From positions 2,471,001 to 2,535,000 of the forward strand of contig NZ_BLPF01000001.1 of assembly GCF_011764425.1 (NCBI RefSeq): a DNA stretch of 64,000 nt, in the 5' to 3' direction. The position numbers were made by a program, and so were the translations under genes. Every line of letters begins with the position of its first letter. Positions within the stretch are counted from its first letter, which is position 1. Below, one piece after another: positions 26,278-34,017 of this stretch. Origin of the DNA: Phytohabitans houttuyneae (lineage in GTDB: Bacteria > Actinomycetota > Actinomycetes > Mycobacteriales > Micromonosporaceae). The notes below the pieces were generated by a model. The model saw only the letters and a list, made by a program, of their open reading frames with translations. It did no database searches and had not been told where the DNA came from.

Positions 26278-26380
26278 CGCGCACAGCGTATCCGGCCGGC
26301 ACCCGAAGCGGCTAATGCCAAGAACACAAACCCGGAGCGGCCACTGTGGGCACCCGGATCGATGTCAGGAGGGGCGAGCC

Positions 26381-26737
26381 TCAGCTCGCCTGCTTCTCCC
26401 GCTTTTCCTTGATCTTGGCGGCCTTACCGCGCAGCTCGCGCAGGTAGTAGAGCTTGGCCCGGCGGACCGCGCCACGGGTCACGACCTCGATGCGGTCGAT
26501 CGCCGGGCTGTTGAGCGGGTAGGTGCGCTCCACGCCGACGCCGAAGCTGACCTTGCGGACCGTGAAGGTCTCGCGCAGGCCGCCGCCCTGGCGCCGGATG
26601 ACCACGCCCTGGAAGACCTGGACCCGGGAACGGTTGCCCTCGACCACCCGCGCGTGCACCTTGACGGTGTCACCGGCGCGGAAGGCGGGGAGGTCGGTCC
26701 GCTGCGACTGGGCGTCCAGTGTGTCGAGCGTGTTCAT
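26381..26737 (-). CDS. rplS: 50S ribosomal protein L19
   Basis: 118 residues, family length. [41 protein letters not shown] and [20 protein letters not shown] are all conserved L19 text. It lies at the 30S-50S interface. It is 104 bp downstream of trmD on the same strand, the usual rpsP-rimM-trmD-rplS order. Confidence 0.97.
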   Translation of the reverse strand: MNTLDTLDAQSQRTDLPAFRAGDTVKVHARVVEGNRSRVQVFQGVVIRRQGGGLRETFTVRKVSFGVGVERTYPLNSPAIDRIEVVTRGAVRRAKLYYLRELRGKAAKIKEKREKQAS

Positions 26738-26841
26738 CGCTTGGCTTCCTCATGGCTCGTTGGGGCGATCACCACCCGGCGGCGGCCGGGGATGAGGACG
26801 CGGGCACACCGGAGGGCGGTGAGCTGGTCGCGGCAACCTCA

Positions 26842-27609
26842 CTACTTTGCCATATGGGCACCCCGGACCTGAAATCCGGCCCCGTCGAGGAGGGCGAGGT
26901 CGCGCTTGTCCAGGGTACCGGGGTCAAGCGCGGCAAGCAGATCCGGGCGGCGCTGTGCCGTGCGTAACAGCGCCTGATCGCGGCGCCACCGCGCGATCCG
27001 GCCATGATCACCAGAGCGGAGGATGTCGGGTACGCCGCGGCCGCGCCACTCCGGCGGCTTGGTGTATACCGGCGCCTCCAGCACACCGTGCGCGTGCGAC
27101 TCGTCGGCCAGCGAGTCGGCATTGCCCAGCACGCCGGGCAGCAGCCGCACGATCGCCTCGCAGATGACCAGCACCGCCACCTCCCCGCCGAAGAGCACGT
27201 AGTCGCCGAGCGAGACCTCGGTGACCGGCATGCGGGTGGCGGCGTGGTCGAGTACCCGCTGGTCGATGCCCTCGTATCGGCCACACGCGAAGATCAGGTG
27301 CGGCTCGGCCGCCAGCTCGTGCGCCAGTGCCTGGCTGAACACCTGGCCCGCCGGCGTCGGCACCACGAGCCGCGCCCCGCCGTCAGAAGCCAGCGCGTCC
27401 AGCGCCTCGCCCCACGGCTCGGGGCGCATGACCATGCCCGGCCCCCCGCCGTACGGGCTGTCGTCGACCGTCCGGTGCACGTCGTGGGTCCACGTCCGCA
27501 GGTCGTGTACGCCCACGTCGAGCAGCCCGCTGGCCCGCGCCTTGCCGATCAAGGACAGGTCGAGTGGGCCAAGGTACTCCGGGAAGATCGTGACAACGTC
27601 GATCCGCAT
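26842..27609 (-). CDS. trmD: tRNA (guanine-37-N1)-methyltransferase TrmD
   Basis: 255 residues. [13 protein letters not shown], the Pro/Gly-rich [13 protein letters not shown] loop and the trefoil-knot SAM site ([22 protein letters not shown]) identify SPOUT-family TrmD. It methylates G37 of tRNAs reading CCN/CUN-type codons and prevents frameshifting. It is separated from rimM by two plus-strand genes and a hairpin array, whereas the two are adjacent in many bacteria. Confidence 0.96.
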   Translation of the reverse strand: MRIDVVTIFPEYLGPLDLSLIGKARASGLLDVGVHDLRTWTHDVHRTVDDSPYGGGPGMVMRPEPWGEALDALASDGGARLVVPTPAGQVFSQALAHELAAEPHLIFACGRYEGIDQRVLDHAATRMPVTEVSLGDYVLFGGEVAVLVICEAIVRLLPGVLGNADSLADESHAHGVLEAPVYTKPPEWRGRGVPDILRSGDHGRIARWRRDQALLRTAQRRPDLLAALDPGTLDKRDLALLDGAGFQVRGAHMAK

Positions 27610-27621
27610 CCCTATTTCGAC

Positions 27622-27642
27622 CTCCGCATGGTGGCGGATGTA
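27622..27642 (+). promoter_or_regulatory. Direct-repeat motif upstream of the first small gene
   Basis: CTCCGCATGGTGGCGGATGTA recurs as an 18-of-21 match at 27879-27899. The core GTGGCGGATGT is at 27631-27641 and is partly palindromic with the following ATCCGC. It lies 32 bases before the ATG of the 83-residue gene, a position suited to an operator. Confidence 0.4.
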
Positions 27643-27673
27643 TCCGCACGCGCTCTGGCCGAGTCTTTAACCC

Positions 27674-27925
27674 ATGTACGGATCATCCGAGCAGGCACTC
27701 TACGTGCTGGACCAGGCAGCGGAGGTTCGCGCCCGGGCCGACGTCACCTGGCGCTCGGCGATCAGGCAAGCCCTCGCCAGCGAGGCGTCGATCGACCAGA
27801 TCGCCGACCGGGCCAACACGACCGTCGAGCAGATTCTCGCGATCGTCGCCACCCCCATCCCCACCCCCACATCCGAGTCTCCGCGTAGTGGCGGATGTTT
27901 GCCCCGCAACACCGGGCGATGGTGA
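27674..27925 (+). CDS. 83-residue protein with HTH-like segment
   Basis: The stretch ASIDQIADRANTTVEQILAI (about 37-56) fits a helix-turn-helix; the last ~25 residues are Pro/Ser-rich and disordered. There is no ribosome site, so it may be leaderless. It precedes another small gene on the same strand and together they interrupt the trmD-rimM order. Function unknown; a small DNA-binding regulator is plausible. Confidence 0.5.
   Translation: MYGSSEQALYVLDQAAEVRARADVTWRSAIRQALASEASIDQIADRANTTVEQILAIVATPIPTPTSESPRSGGCLPRNTGRW
27879..27899 (+). promoter_or_regulatory. Direct-repeat motif upstream of the second small gene
   Basis: Second copy of the motif at 27622-27642, with GTGGCGGATGT at 27888-27898, inside the 3' end of the first small gene and 32 bases before the ATG at 27931. 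A weaker core (GTGGCGGACGT) occurs at 28281-28291 within the first hairpin of the downstream array. Confidence 0.4.
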
Positions 27926-27930
27926 TAACC

Positions 27931-28242
27931 ATGCCCCGGCTGGACATCACCACAACGCGGTGTGAAGCGCTGTTCGTGTCCGATCTGCAGCACTCGCAGC
28001 GCCCCAGCGCGGAGCAGGTACGTGCCGCGGTCGTCCGGACCGTTCGCGCGTACGGCGCGAAGAACTGCGTGGCCATGGTCGCGCAGGAGTTCGGCGACCA
28101 CCCCGACATCGCCGTCGCCCGCATGCGCTGGGCTCGGGCGGCGGTCGCGGCGGCGTACACGTTTCGCGTAACCGGATGGTCGACCCGAACGACCATCTGC
28201 CATCTGGCCGCTCCTGCCCTGCCTCCGGCCAAGGCGGCCTGA
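27931..28242 (+). CDS. Small conserved actinomycete protein, unknown function
   Basis: 103 residues from ATG 27931 (ATG 27919 would add four). TRCEALFVSDLQHSQRPSAE, then VAMVAQEFGDHPDIAVARMRWAR, resemble a family of ~90-residue actinomycete proteins often encoded near regulators; no enzymatic motif is visible. It starts five bases after the previous stop, so the pair is probably one transcript. It converges on rimM across the four-hairpin region. Confidence 0.6.
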   Translation: MPRLDITTTRCEALFVSDLQHSQRPSAEQVRAAVVRTVRAYGAKNCVAMVAQEFGDHPDIAVARMRWARAAVAAAYTFRVTGWSTRTTICHLAAPALPPAKAA

Positions 28243-28273
28243 AACAGCCGGTCATCCCCCCGACCGGTGACAG

Positions 28274-28430
28274 CCCCCGGGTGGCGGACGTACCACGCCT
28301 CCCCGCCACCCGGGGGTTCTAAAACGGGGAACCCACGCCTCCGGGTTCCCCGACGGAAACCCAATGCCTCCGGGTTTCTGACGAAGAATGACCCCGACCC
28401 CGTGGCCAGGGAACTGGGCCCTGGCCACGG
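28274..28430. terminator. Array of four hairpins between convergent genes
   Basis: Arms 28274-28287/28303-28316 (14 perfect bp), 28325-28334/28343-28352 (10 bp), 28356-28362/28372-28378 (7 bp) and 28400-28411/28419-28430 (12 bp). The first three loops all end GCCTCC (ACGCCTCC twice, AATGCCTCC once). They lie between the end of a plus-strand gene and the end of rimM, so bidirectional termination is the simplest role. On the minus strand the loops read GGAGGC, a Shine-Dalgarno-like sequence. Confidence 0.85.
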
Positions 28431-28466
28431 AAGGAGGGTCTCCATCCGCGGTCACGGCCAAACCCG

Positions 28467-29015
28467 TCAGAGGTCGAAGAGGCCTTCCGGAGGATCGACG
28501 ATCACGCGGCCACCGGCCAGGTCGACCTCGGGCACGATCGCCTTCACAAACGGCACCAGCGCCGTGTGCCCCTCGGGCCGGCGCAGCACCAGCAGGTCGG
28601 AAGCGGGCGCGTGGTCGATGCGGGCCACCTCGCCGAGGGTCTCCCCCGACGGCGTCACCGCTGTCAAACCCACCAGCTGGTGGTCGTGGAACTCATCCGG
28701 ATCCGCCAGCGGGCCCACGTCGGCGCTGTCGACGCAGAGCAGCACCCCGCGGAGCGCCTCGGCGACGTTGCGGTCGTAGATGCCGTCGAACCCGATGATC
28801 AGGCGCCCGTGGTGGGACCGGACCTCTTCGATCGTGAGCCGCTCCGGCACCTGGAAGGCGGCCGGGTCGGTGTCTTTGGACGGCATCGCCCCCGGATCGG
28901 TCACCAGGACCTTTCCGGGGGCGAAACGCTCATCCGGGTCGTCCGTCCGCAGGTCCACGATGACCTCACCGCGGATCCCGTGCGGCCGGGCGATGCGCCC
29001 GACGTAAAGCAGCAT
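28467..29015 (-). CDS. rimM: Ribosome maturation factor RimM
   Basis: 182 residues. LLYVGRIARPHGIRGEVIVDLRTDDPDERF opens the RimM beta-barrel domain in two halves; the C-terminal PRC-barrel runs about 95-182 with FVKAIVPEVDLAGGRVIVDPPEGL. It binds S19 and helps 30S head assembly. It starts three bases after khpA on the same strand. Confidence 0.95.
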   Translation of the reverse strand: MLLYVGRIARPHGIRGEVIVDLRTDDPDERFAPGKVLVTDPGAMPSKDTDPAAFQVPERLTIEEVRSHHGRLIIGFDGIYDRNVAEALRGVLLCVDSADVGPLADPDEFHDHQLVGLTAVTPSGETLGEVARIDHAPASDLLVLRRPEGHTALVPFVKAIVPEVDLAGGRVIVDPPEGLFDL

Positions 29016-29018
29016 CTA

Positions 29019-29252
29019 TCAGTACGAATCGACGATGTCGACCCGCACGCCGCGGCCGCCGATCGACCCGATGACCTGCCGCAGGGCCTTGGCGGTGCGC
29101 CCGCCGCGGCCGATCACGGTGCCCAGGTCCTCGGGGTGCACGCGCACCTCCAGCCGCTTGCCGCGGCGTGAGTCGATCATGCGGACCCGAACGTCGTCCG
29201 GGTGGTCGACGATGCCCTTGACGAGGTGCTCCAGCGCGGGCCGGAGTGCCAC
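29019..29252 (-). CDS. khpA: KH-domain RNA-binding protein KhpA
   Basis: 77 residues from GTG 29252, one base past the rpsP stop. The KH motif is visible as VIGRGGRTAKALRQVI (GxxG loop GRGG). KhpA pairs with KhpB/Jag in many Gram-positives and binds RNA broadly. Position between rpsP and rimM is strongly conserved. The ribosome site lies inside the 3' end of rpsP. Confidence 0.93.
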   Translation of the reverse strand: MALRPALEHLVKGIVDHPDDVRVRMIDSRRGKRLEVRVHPEDLGTVIGRGGRTAKALRQVIGSIGGRGVRVDIVDSY

Positions 29253-29253
29253 C

Positions 29254-29712
29254 TCAGACCTGCTCGCCGGAGTCCGCACCGGCCTGCTCCTCGGTCTTCT
29301 CGGCGGATGCCTCGGCAGCCGCCTTCTTGGTCGCCTTCTTCGCGGGCTTGGCCGGGGCCGCCTCCGCGACGCCGGCGGCCGCCTTGGCCTCCGCCTCGTA
29401 CGCCGCCTTGCGGTCGGCGCGCTCGGCGGCCACAAGCAGCGGCGGCGGCGCGGGCTGGCCCTTGAACTTCTGCCAGTCGCCGGTCTTCTCCAGCAGGCGC
29501 TGGACAGCCTCGCTGGGCTGGGCGCCGACGGAGAGCCAGTACTGCACCCGGTCCGACTTGACTTCGATGATCGAAGGGTCTTCCTTCGGCTGGTAAATGC
29601 CGACGTACTCAATCGCGCGACCATCACGCTTGGTGCGGGAGTCGGCGACGACGATGCGGTACTGCGGGTTGCGGATCTTACCCATCCGCAGGAGCCGGAT
29701 CTTTACGGCCAC
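29254..29712 (-). CDS. rpsP: 30S ribosomal protein S16
   Basis: 152 residues from GTG 29712 ([20 protein letters not shown]), the conserved start of S16; an in-frame upstream codon at 29760 would add an unsupported 16 residues. The core ends near residue 85; a long Ala/Lys/Glu-rich tail follows, as in other actinomycetes. It leads rpsP-khpA-rimM. Confidence 0.95.
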   Translation of the reverse strand: MAVKIRLLRMGKIRNPQYRIVVADSRTKRDGRAIEYVGIYQPKEDPSIIEVKSDRVQYWLSVGAQPSEAVQRLLEKTGDWQKFKGQPAPPPLLVAAERADRKAAYEAEAKAAAGVAEAAPAKPAKKATKKAAAEASAEKTEEQAGADSGEQV

Positions 29713-29931
29713 GTTTGTTTTCGCTCCTGTGCGATACGGGTGAGCTGACCGGATCGCCACGTGGGGTTGTGACGGCGGAGCTCGGGTGGACTGGCCCGCA
29801 CGCCCGGGTTAGAGGGCGCGGACGTGGAGCCGGATACCAGCAAGCTATTGTGCCAGACCCGCCACGAAAGGTCCGACCGGGGGTTGGCAAACGAGCGAAG
29901 CGAGCGTGGAAAACAGCCCGGGGGTGAAAGA

Positions 29932-30585
29932 TCAGGAAACCGCGGGTGGGCGGTCCCATCCGCGCGGCAGTGCCAGCGGAGGAGTCCAGGCCGGATCCGG
30001 CGTGAAGTCGACCCACGTGCCGTCGAACGGAAACTCGCCCGCCTCGACCTGCTTGAGCACCCGCCGGCCCTCGGCCCACACCGCTGCCTCGTCGCGCACC
30101 CAGTAGTGATCCGGGTAACCCAGCCGCTCGGTGAACTCGCCCTCGTCCTTCCACTCCCACGAGCGGTCGGGCAGCACCACGATGTCGAGGTCCTGGTCGA
30201 CGATGTCGACGCCGGCCAGCTCGCCGTCGTCCCAGCGCACGCCGGGCTCTTCGAGGTTGACGTACCAGCCGCGGAACTCACCCGCCTCGTCCCGGAACCA
30301 CCACACCGAGTGCCGCGCGCCGACCGGCAGAAACTTGAGCACCGGCGGGCCGGCCCAGGTCCCCTCCGCCAGCCGGTACGGCCCCTGCTCGATCCATTCC
30401 GCGAACGGCATCGACCGCAGTCCCCGCCCGTCGGCCGCGACCTCACCGGCCACCGGGGTGCCGCGGGCGACCCACACCAGCAGGCCGCGCTCGTCGTCGG
30501 CGACCACCCGCGCGGGGCGGACCCAGGCGATCCGGCCCCGGTGGACGTTGCGGTGGATGATCAGCTGCCCCGGTGCGAAGCCCAT
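29932..30585 (-). CDS. DUF402 family protein
   Basis: 217 residues. The C-terminal half WYVNLEEPGVRWDDGELAG, DQDLDIVVLPD and WKDEGEF match DUF402, seen in nucleoside diphosphatase- and RNase-associated proteins. Activity of actinomycete versions is not established. Its ATG overlaps the proS stop by one base (TGATG), so it is translated by coupling. Confidence 0.88.
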   Translation of the reverse strand: MGFAPGQLIIHRNVHRGRIAWVRPARVVADDERGLLVWVARGTPVAGEVAADGRGLRSMPFAEWIEQGPYRLAEGTWAGPPVLKFLPVGARHSVWWFRDEAGEFRGWYVNLEEPGVRWDDGELAGVDIVDQDLDIVVLPDRSWEWKDEGEFTERLGYPDHYWVRDEAAVWAEGRRVLKQVEAGEFPFDGTWVDFTPDPAWTPPLALPRGWDRPPAVS

Positions 30586-31991
30586 CAGTAGGCGCGCGCC
30601 AGGATCGCCTGCAGCTCGGGCTCGTCTTCTGAGTCGGGCACCGACCCGTCCGCGCGGATCAGGCACCGCACGGTCACGCCCTGCCCGTTGGCTTCCTTTT
30701 CACCGGCCGTGCCGACCTCGGACCACGGCACCCGCGCCCAGCCCGTGGTGCTGGCCTCGATCGCCTCGGCGAGCGTCGCCACCGTCACGGTGCGGTCGAG
30801 GCGCATCTTCAGCGCCTCGTCGTACAGCGCCTGCTGGTCGGTCTCCAGCGCGGCCAGCACCGACGTGACCACGTCGGGCACCGCCACCGGCGTCTTCGAG
30901 CCGTCGGTGCGGCGCACCAGCACCGCGTTGCCAGCGGCGAGGTCGCGCGGGCCCACCTCCACCCGTACCGGATAGCCCTTGAGCTCGGCGTCGACGGCCC
31001 GGCGGCCGAAGGGGGTGTCCACCCGGTCGTCGAAACCGACCCGGACCCCGGCGTCGCGCAGGGCGTCGCGGAGCTTGGCCGCGGCCTCCCGCACGCCGTC
31101 GCCGTCCTTGACGATCATCACGTAGGCCTGGACGGGCGCCAGCCGCGGCGGCACCCGCAGCCCGTTGTCGTCGCCGTGGCACATGATCAGGCCGCCCAGC
31201 ATCCGGGTCGAGGTGCCCCAGCTGGTGGTCCACACGTGCTCCACGCCGCCGGTGGCCGACGAGTACGTGATGTCGAACGCGCGCGCGAAGTTTTGCCCCA
31301 GCTCGTGCGAGGTGCCCAGCTGCAGCGCCTTGCCGTCGCCCATCATGCCCTCGAGCGTGTACGTGTTGGTGGCGCCGGCGAAGCGCTCACCGGCCGTCTT
31401 GCGCCCCACCAGCACCGGGATGCCGAGGACGCTGACCATGAAGTCCTCGTACACCTCATGAAGGATCTTGCGGGCGTAAGCCCGCGCGTCGGCCTCGGTG
31501 GCATGCGCGGTGTGCCCCTCCTGCCACAGGAACTCGCTGGTGCGCAGGAAGACCCGCGGCCGCAGCTCCCACCGCACGACGTTTGCCCACTGGTTGAGCA
31601 GCAGCGGCAGGTCACGGTACGAGTCGACCCACTTGGCCATGAACTCGCCGATCACCGTCTCGCTGGTCGGCCGCACGACCACCGGCTCCGCGAGCTGCTT
31701 GCCGCCACCGTGGGTGACGACCGCCAGCTCCGGCGAGAAGCCCTCGACGTGCTCGGCCTCGCGGCGCAGATAGCTTTCCGGGATGAAGAGCGGGAAGTAC
31801 GCGTTTTCCGCGCCGGCCGCCTTGATCCGGTTGTCCATCTCGGCCTGCATGCGCTCCCAGATGGCATACCCCGTTGGCCGGATCACCATCGTGCCGCGCA
31901 CCGGCCCGTTGTCGGCGAGCTGCGCCTTTGCGATGACGTCCTGGTACCAGCGGGGGAAATCCTCCGCACGGGGAGTGAGCACGCGTGCCAT
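30585..31991 (-). CDS. proS: Prolyl-tRNA synthetase (short, eukaryote/archaeon-like type)
   Basis: 468 residues. Starts MARVLTPRAEDFPRWYQDVI; class II motif 2 is seen in VVRPTSETVIGEFMAKW and NQWANVVRWELRPRVFLRTSEF, and motif 3 in MLGGLIMCHGDDNGL-type text. It lacks the insertion domain of the longer bacterial type, so it is the ~470-residue ProS3-like class. Charges tRNA-Pro. I begin at ATG 31991; the open frame upstream has no similarity. Confidence 0.95.
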   Translation of the reverse strand: MARVLTPRAEDFPRWYQDVIAKAQLADNGPVRGTMVIRPTGYAIWERMQAEMDNRIKAAGAENAYFPLFIPESYLRREAEHVEGFSPELAVVTHGGGKQLAEPVVVRPTSETVIGEFMAKWVDSYRDLPLLLNQWANVVRWELRPRVFLRTSEFLWQEGHTAHATEADARAYARKILHEVYEDFMVSVLGIPVLVGRKTAGERFAGATNTYTLEGMMGDGKALQLGTSHELGQNFARAFDITYSSATGGVEHVWTTSWGTSTRMLGGLIMCHGDDNGLRVPPRLAPVQAYVMIVKDGDGVREAAAKLRDALRDAGVRVGFDDRVDTPFGRRAVDAELKGYPVRVEVGPRDLAAGNAVLVRRTDGSKTPVAVPDVVTSVLAALETDQQALYDEALKMRLDRTVTVATLAEAIEASTTGWARVPWSEVGTAGEKEANGQGVTVRCLIRADGSVPDSEDEPELQAILARAY

Positions 31992-31994
31992 GAG

Positions 31995-32067
31995 CCGACA
32001 TCCTAGTCGCGCCGCCCACGCAACCCGAATCGGCGCCTCCCCGTGTTCCTTCACGTGAGGATGTCGG
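31995..32067. promoter_or_regulatory. Inverted repeat in the proS / sigma-factor divergent region
   Basis: CCGACATCCT (31995-32004) and AGGATGTCGG (32058-32067) are perfect ten-base inverted arms. One lies just before the proS ATG and the other covers the sigma-factor ATG (32061). Either a shared operator or a coincidence; the 53-base spacing is long for a single dimer site. Confidence 0.3.
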
Positions 32068-32576
32068 AGGCCGAGCGGTTCGACGCGTTCTACCGGGACA
32101 CGTCGAGACGCCTCGCGCGGTACGCGTACGGCCTGGCCGGCGACGTGACCGAGGCGCAGGACCTGGTGCAGGAGGCGTACGCGCGGGCCTGGCAGCGGTG
32201 GCGGCGGGTGAGTGGGTACGACAGTCCCGAGGCGTGGTTGCGGCTGGTGGTCACCCGCCTGGCCGCGGACCGCTGGCGCCATCTTCGGGTACGGCGGACG
32301 CGCGACGCGGCCTCCGGACCGCCACCCGCGGTCCCACCGCCGTCGGAGGACACGGTGCTGCTGGTCACCGCCATGCGCACGCTCACACCGGTGCACCGGC
32401 GCGCGCTCGTCCTGCACTACCTGCTGGACCGCTCGGTCGCGGACATCGCCGTGGAGACCGGTGCCGCGCAGGGGACGGTCAAGTCGTGGCTGTCCCGGGG
32501 CCGCACGGAGCTGGCCGCCGTGCTCGGACAGCAGGTGGCCCAGAGCGCCCGAGGGGGTGTGGCAGATGTCGACTGA
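32061..32576 (+). CDS. ECF RNA polymerase sigma factor
   Basis: 171 residues. Region 2 (about 5-70; ARYAYGLAGDVTEAQDLVQEAYARAWQRW) and region 4 (about 110-160; YLLDRSVADIAVETGAAQGTVKSWLSRGR) are both present, without regions 1 or 3, so this is an extracytoplasmic-function sigma factor. I begin at MSEAERFDAFYRD. It overlaps the following gene by 11 bp, which encodes a membrane-anchored beta-propeller and is the likely partner. Confidence 0.9.
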   Translation: MSEAERFDAFYRDTSRRLARYAYGLAGDVTEAQDLVQEAYARAWQRWRRVSGYDSPEAWLRLVVTRLAADRWRHLRVRRTRDAASGPPPAVPPPSEDTVLLVTAMRTLTPVHRRALVLHYLLDRSVADIAVETGAAQGTVKSWLSRGRTELAAVLGQQVAQSARGGVADVD

Positions 32577-34014
32577 ACTGGAGCGGATGTTCACCGCACT
32601 GCGCGACGACGCCGACGCCATCCCACTCGGCGAGGCGGGCGGGGCGCGGCGGCGGGGCGAGCGGCGGCGCCGTACCCAACTCGTGGCGGTCGCCGCGGCG
32701 GTGGCCTGCGTCGTGGCCGCGGGCGTCGCCGGCGGCTCGTGGCTGACCCGAGATCTCGCCGGGCCCGAGCCCGAGCCGATCGCGCCGCCGGACCGGATCG
32801 TCCAGCTCGGCCCGCCCCGCCCGCTGGGCGAGGAGATCTCCTTCGGCGCACGGCCGGCCTTCTCGCTGACCTCGGTCGCGGGCGAACGGGCGTACGCGAG
32901 CTGGTTCGCCGGCGACCAGCTCATGGTGGCCGCCGCCGACCTGCGGACCGGTGAGCGGGCGTGGCCGGCGAAGGCGCTGGGCGAGTTCGACGATTCCAAC
33001 GGGATCGTGGCACTGCCTCACGCGCTGCTGGCGATCGGCGAGCACAACGACGGCACGATCCCCGACCAGCTGCTCTTCGTCGTCGACCCGGACAGCGGCG
33101 TGGTGCGGTGGAAGCTTCCGTTCAGCATCAACGACGACGACCTGCTGTTCTTCGAGGCGGCTGTGGTGCTCGTGACCGCGGACGGCACCTCCCGCGGGTA
33201 CGACTGGACCACCGGGCGGGTGCTGTGGGAGCAGCCGGCGACCGCGGACCGTCCCGTGATGAGCATCGGCATGACCCATCCGGACAGCGGCCTGCCCAAC
33301 GACGTCCTCCTCGCCCAACACCTGCCGCTGCTGCGCGACCCGCGGCTGCTGCAGGTCACGGCCGGCGGCAACCTCCTGGTCCGCGACGCGGCGACCGGCA
33401 CGCTGACCGCGACGAGGGCCGGGGTGGCGCCGAGCGGGCACGCCAACTACATCGCCACTGGCGGGCGGCTCTACGGGTACAGCCTGATGGAGCGCACGTA
33501 CCGCCTGCGGGTGACCGACGTGGACGGCACCGGCGCCTCCCGGGACATCCTCACCGGCGCGCCCGAGCACAACCTGACCACCCTGGTGGCCTGCGGGACG
33601 GGCCGGGTGTGCGTGCTGGACTCCTACATGGACACGTCACAGGTGATCGCGCTCGACGTCACCCAGGGACGCGAGCTGTGGCGGGTGACCGCCCCGAGCG
33701 ACCTGGACCAGCTGACCGCCGCCGGCACGCGGGTGCTGCTCACCGGGCGAAGGTCTGAGCCGCCGCAGGTGGCGAGCATCCTCATCGACAAGGACGGCCG
33801 CGAGGTGATACGCAGCGAGGCACAGCTCGTCTGGATCTCCACCGGCACCCTGCTCTCGCTCGGCACCACCGAGGTGGCAAGCGTCGACGCGGCCGACGGC
33901 GAGGTGCGGGCGCTGGGCGAGCTGCCGGCGCACCTGCGCTGGTGCTCGTGGACCGAGACCCGGCTGGCCTGCCCCACCCCGACAGGCTTCCAGGTCTGGG
34001 CGATCAACCGGTGA
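32566..34014 (+). CDS. Membrane-anchored PQQ-like beta-propeller protein
   Basis: 482 residues. A short cytoplasmic N-terminus with Arg-rich run (about 26-36) and one membrane helix (about 38-55) precede an extracellular region of PQQ/WD-like repeats. FVVDPDSGVVRWKLPF, YDWTTGRVLWEQPA and ALDVTQGRELWRVTA show the Trp-ending blades. It is coupled to the sigma factor; by analogy with other ECF pairs the cytoplasmic part could hold the sigma factor and the propeller could sense an outside signal, but no zinc anti-sigma motif is visible. Confidence 0.8.
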   Translation: MSTELERMFTALRDDADAIPLGEAGGARRRGERRRRTQLVAVAAAVACVVAAGVAGGSWLTRDLAGPEPEPIAPPDRIVQLGPPRPLGEEISFGARPAFSLTSVAGERAYASWFAGDQLMVAAADLRTGERAWPAKALGEFDDSNGIVALPHALLAIGEHNDGTIPDQLLFVVDPDSGVVRWKLPFSINDDDLLFFEAAVVLVTADGTSRGYDWTTGRVLWEQPATADRPVMSIGMTHPDSGLPNDVLLAQHLPLLRDPRLLQVTAGGNLLVRDAATGTLTATRAGVAPSGHANYIATGGRLYGYSLMERTYRLRVTDVDGTGASRDILTGAPEHNLTTLVACGTGRVCVLDSYMDTSQVIALDVTQGRELWRVTAPSDLDQLTAAGTRVLLTGRRSEPPQVASILIDKDGREVIRSEAQLVWISTGTLLSLGTTEVASVDAADGEVRALGELPAHLRWCSWTETRLACPTPTGFQVWAINR

Positions 34015-34017
34015 CGG

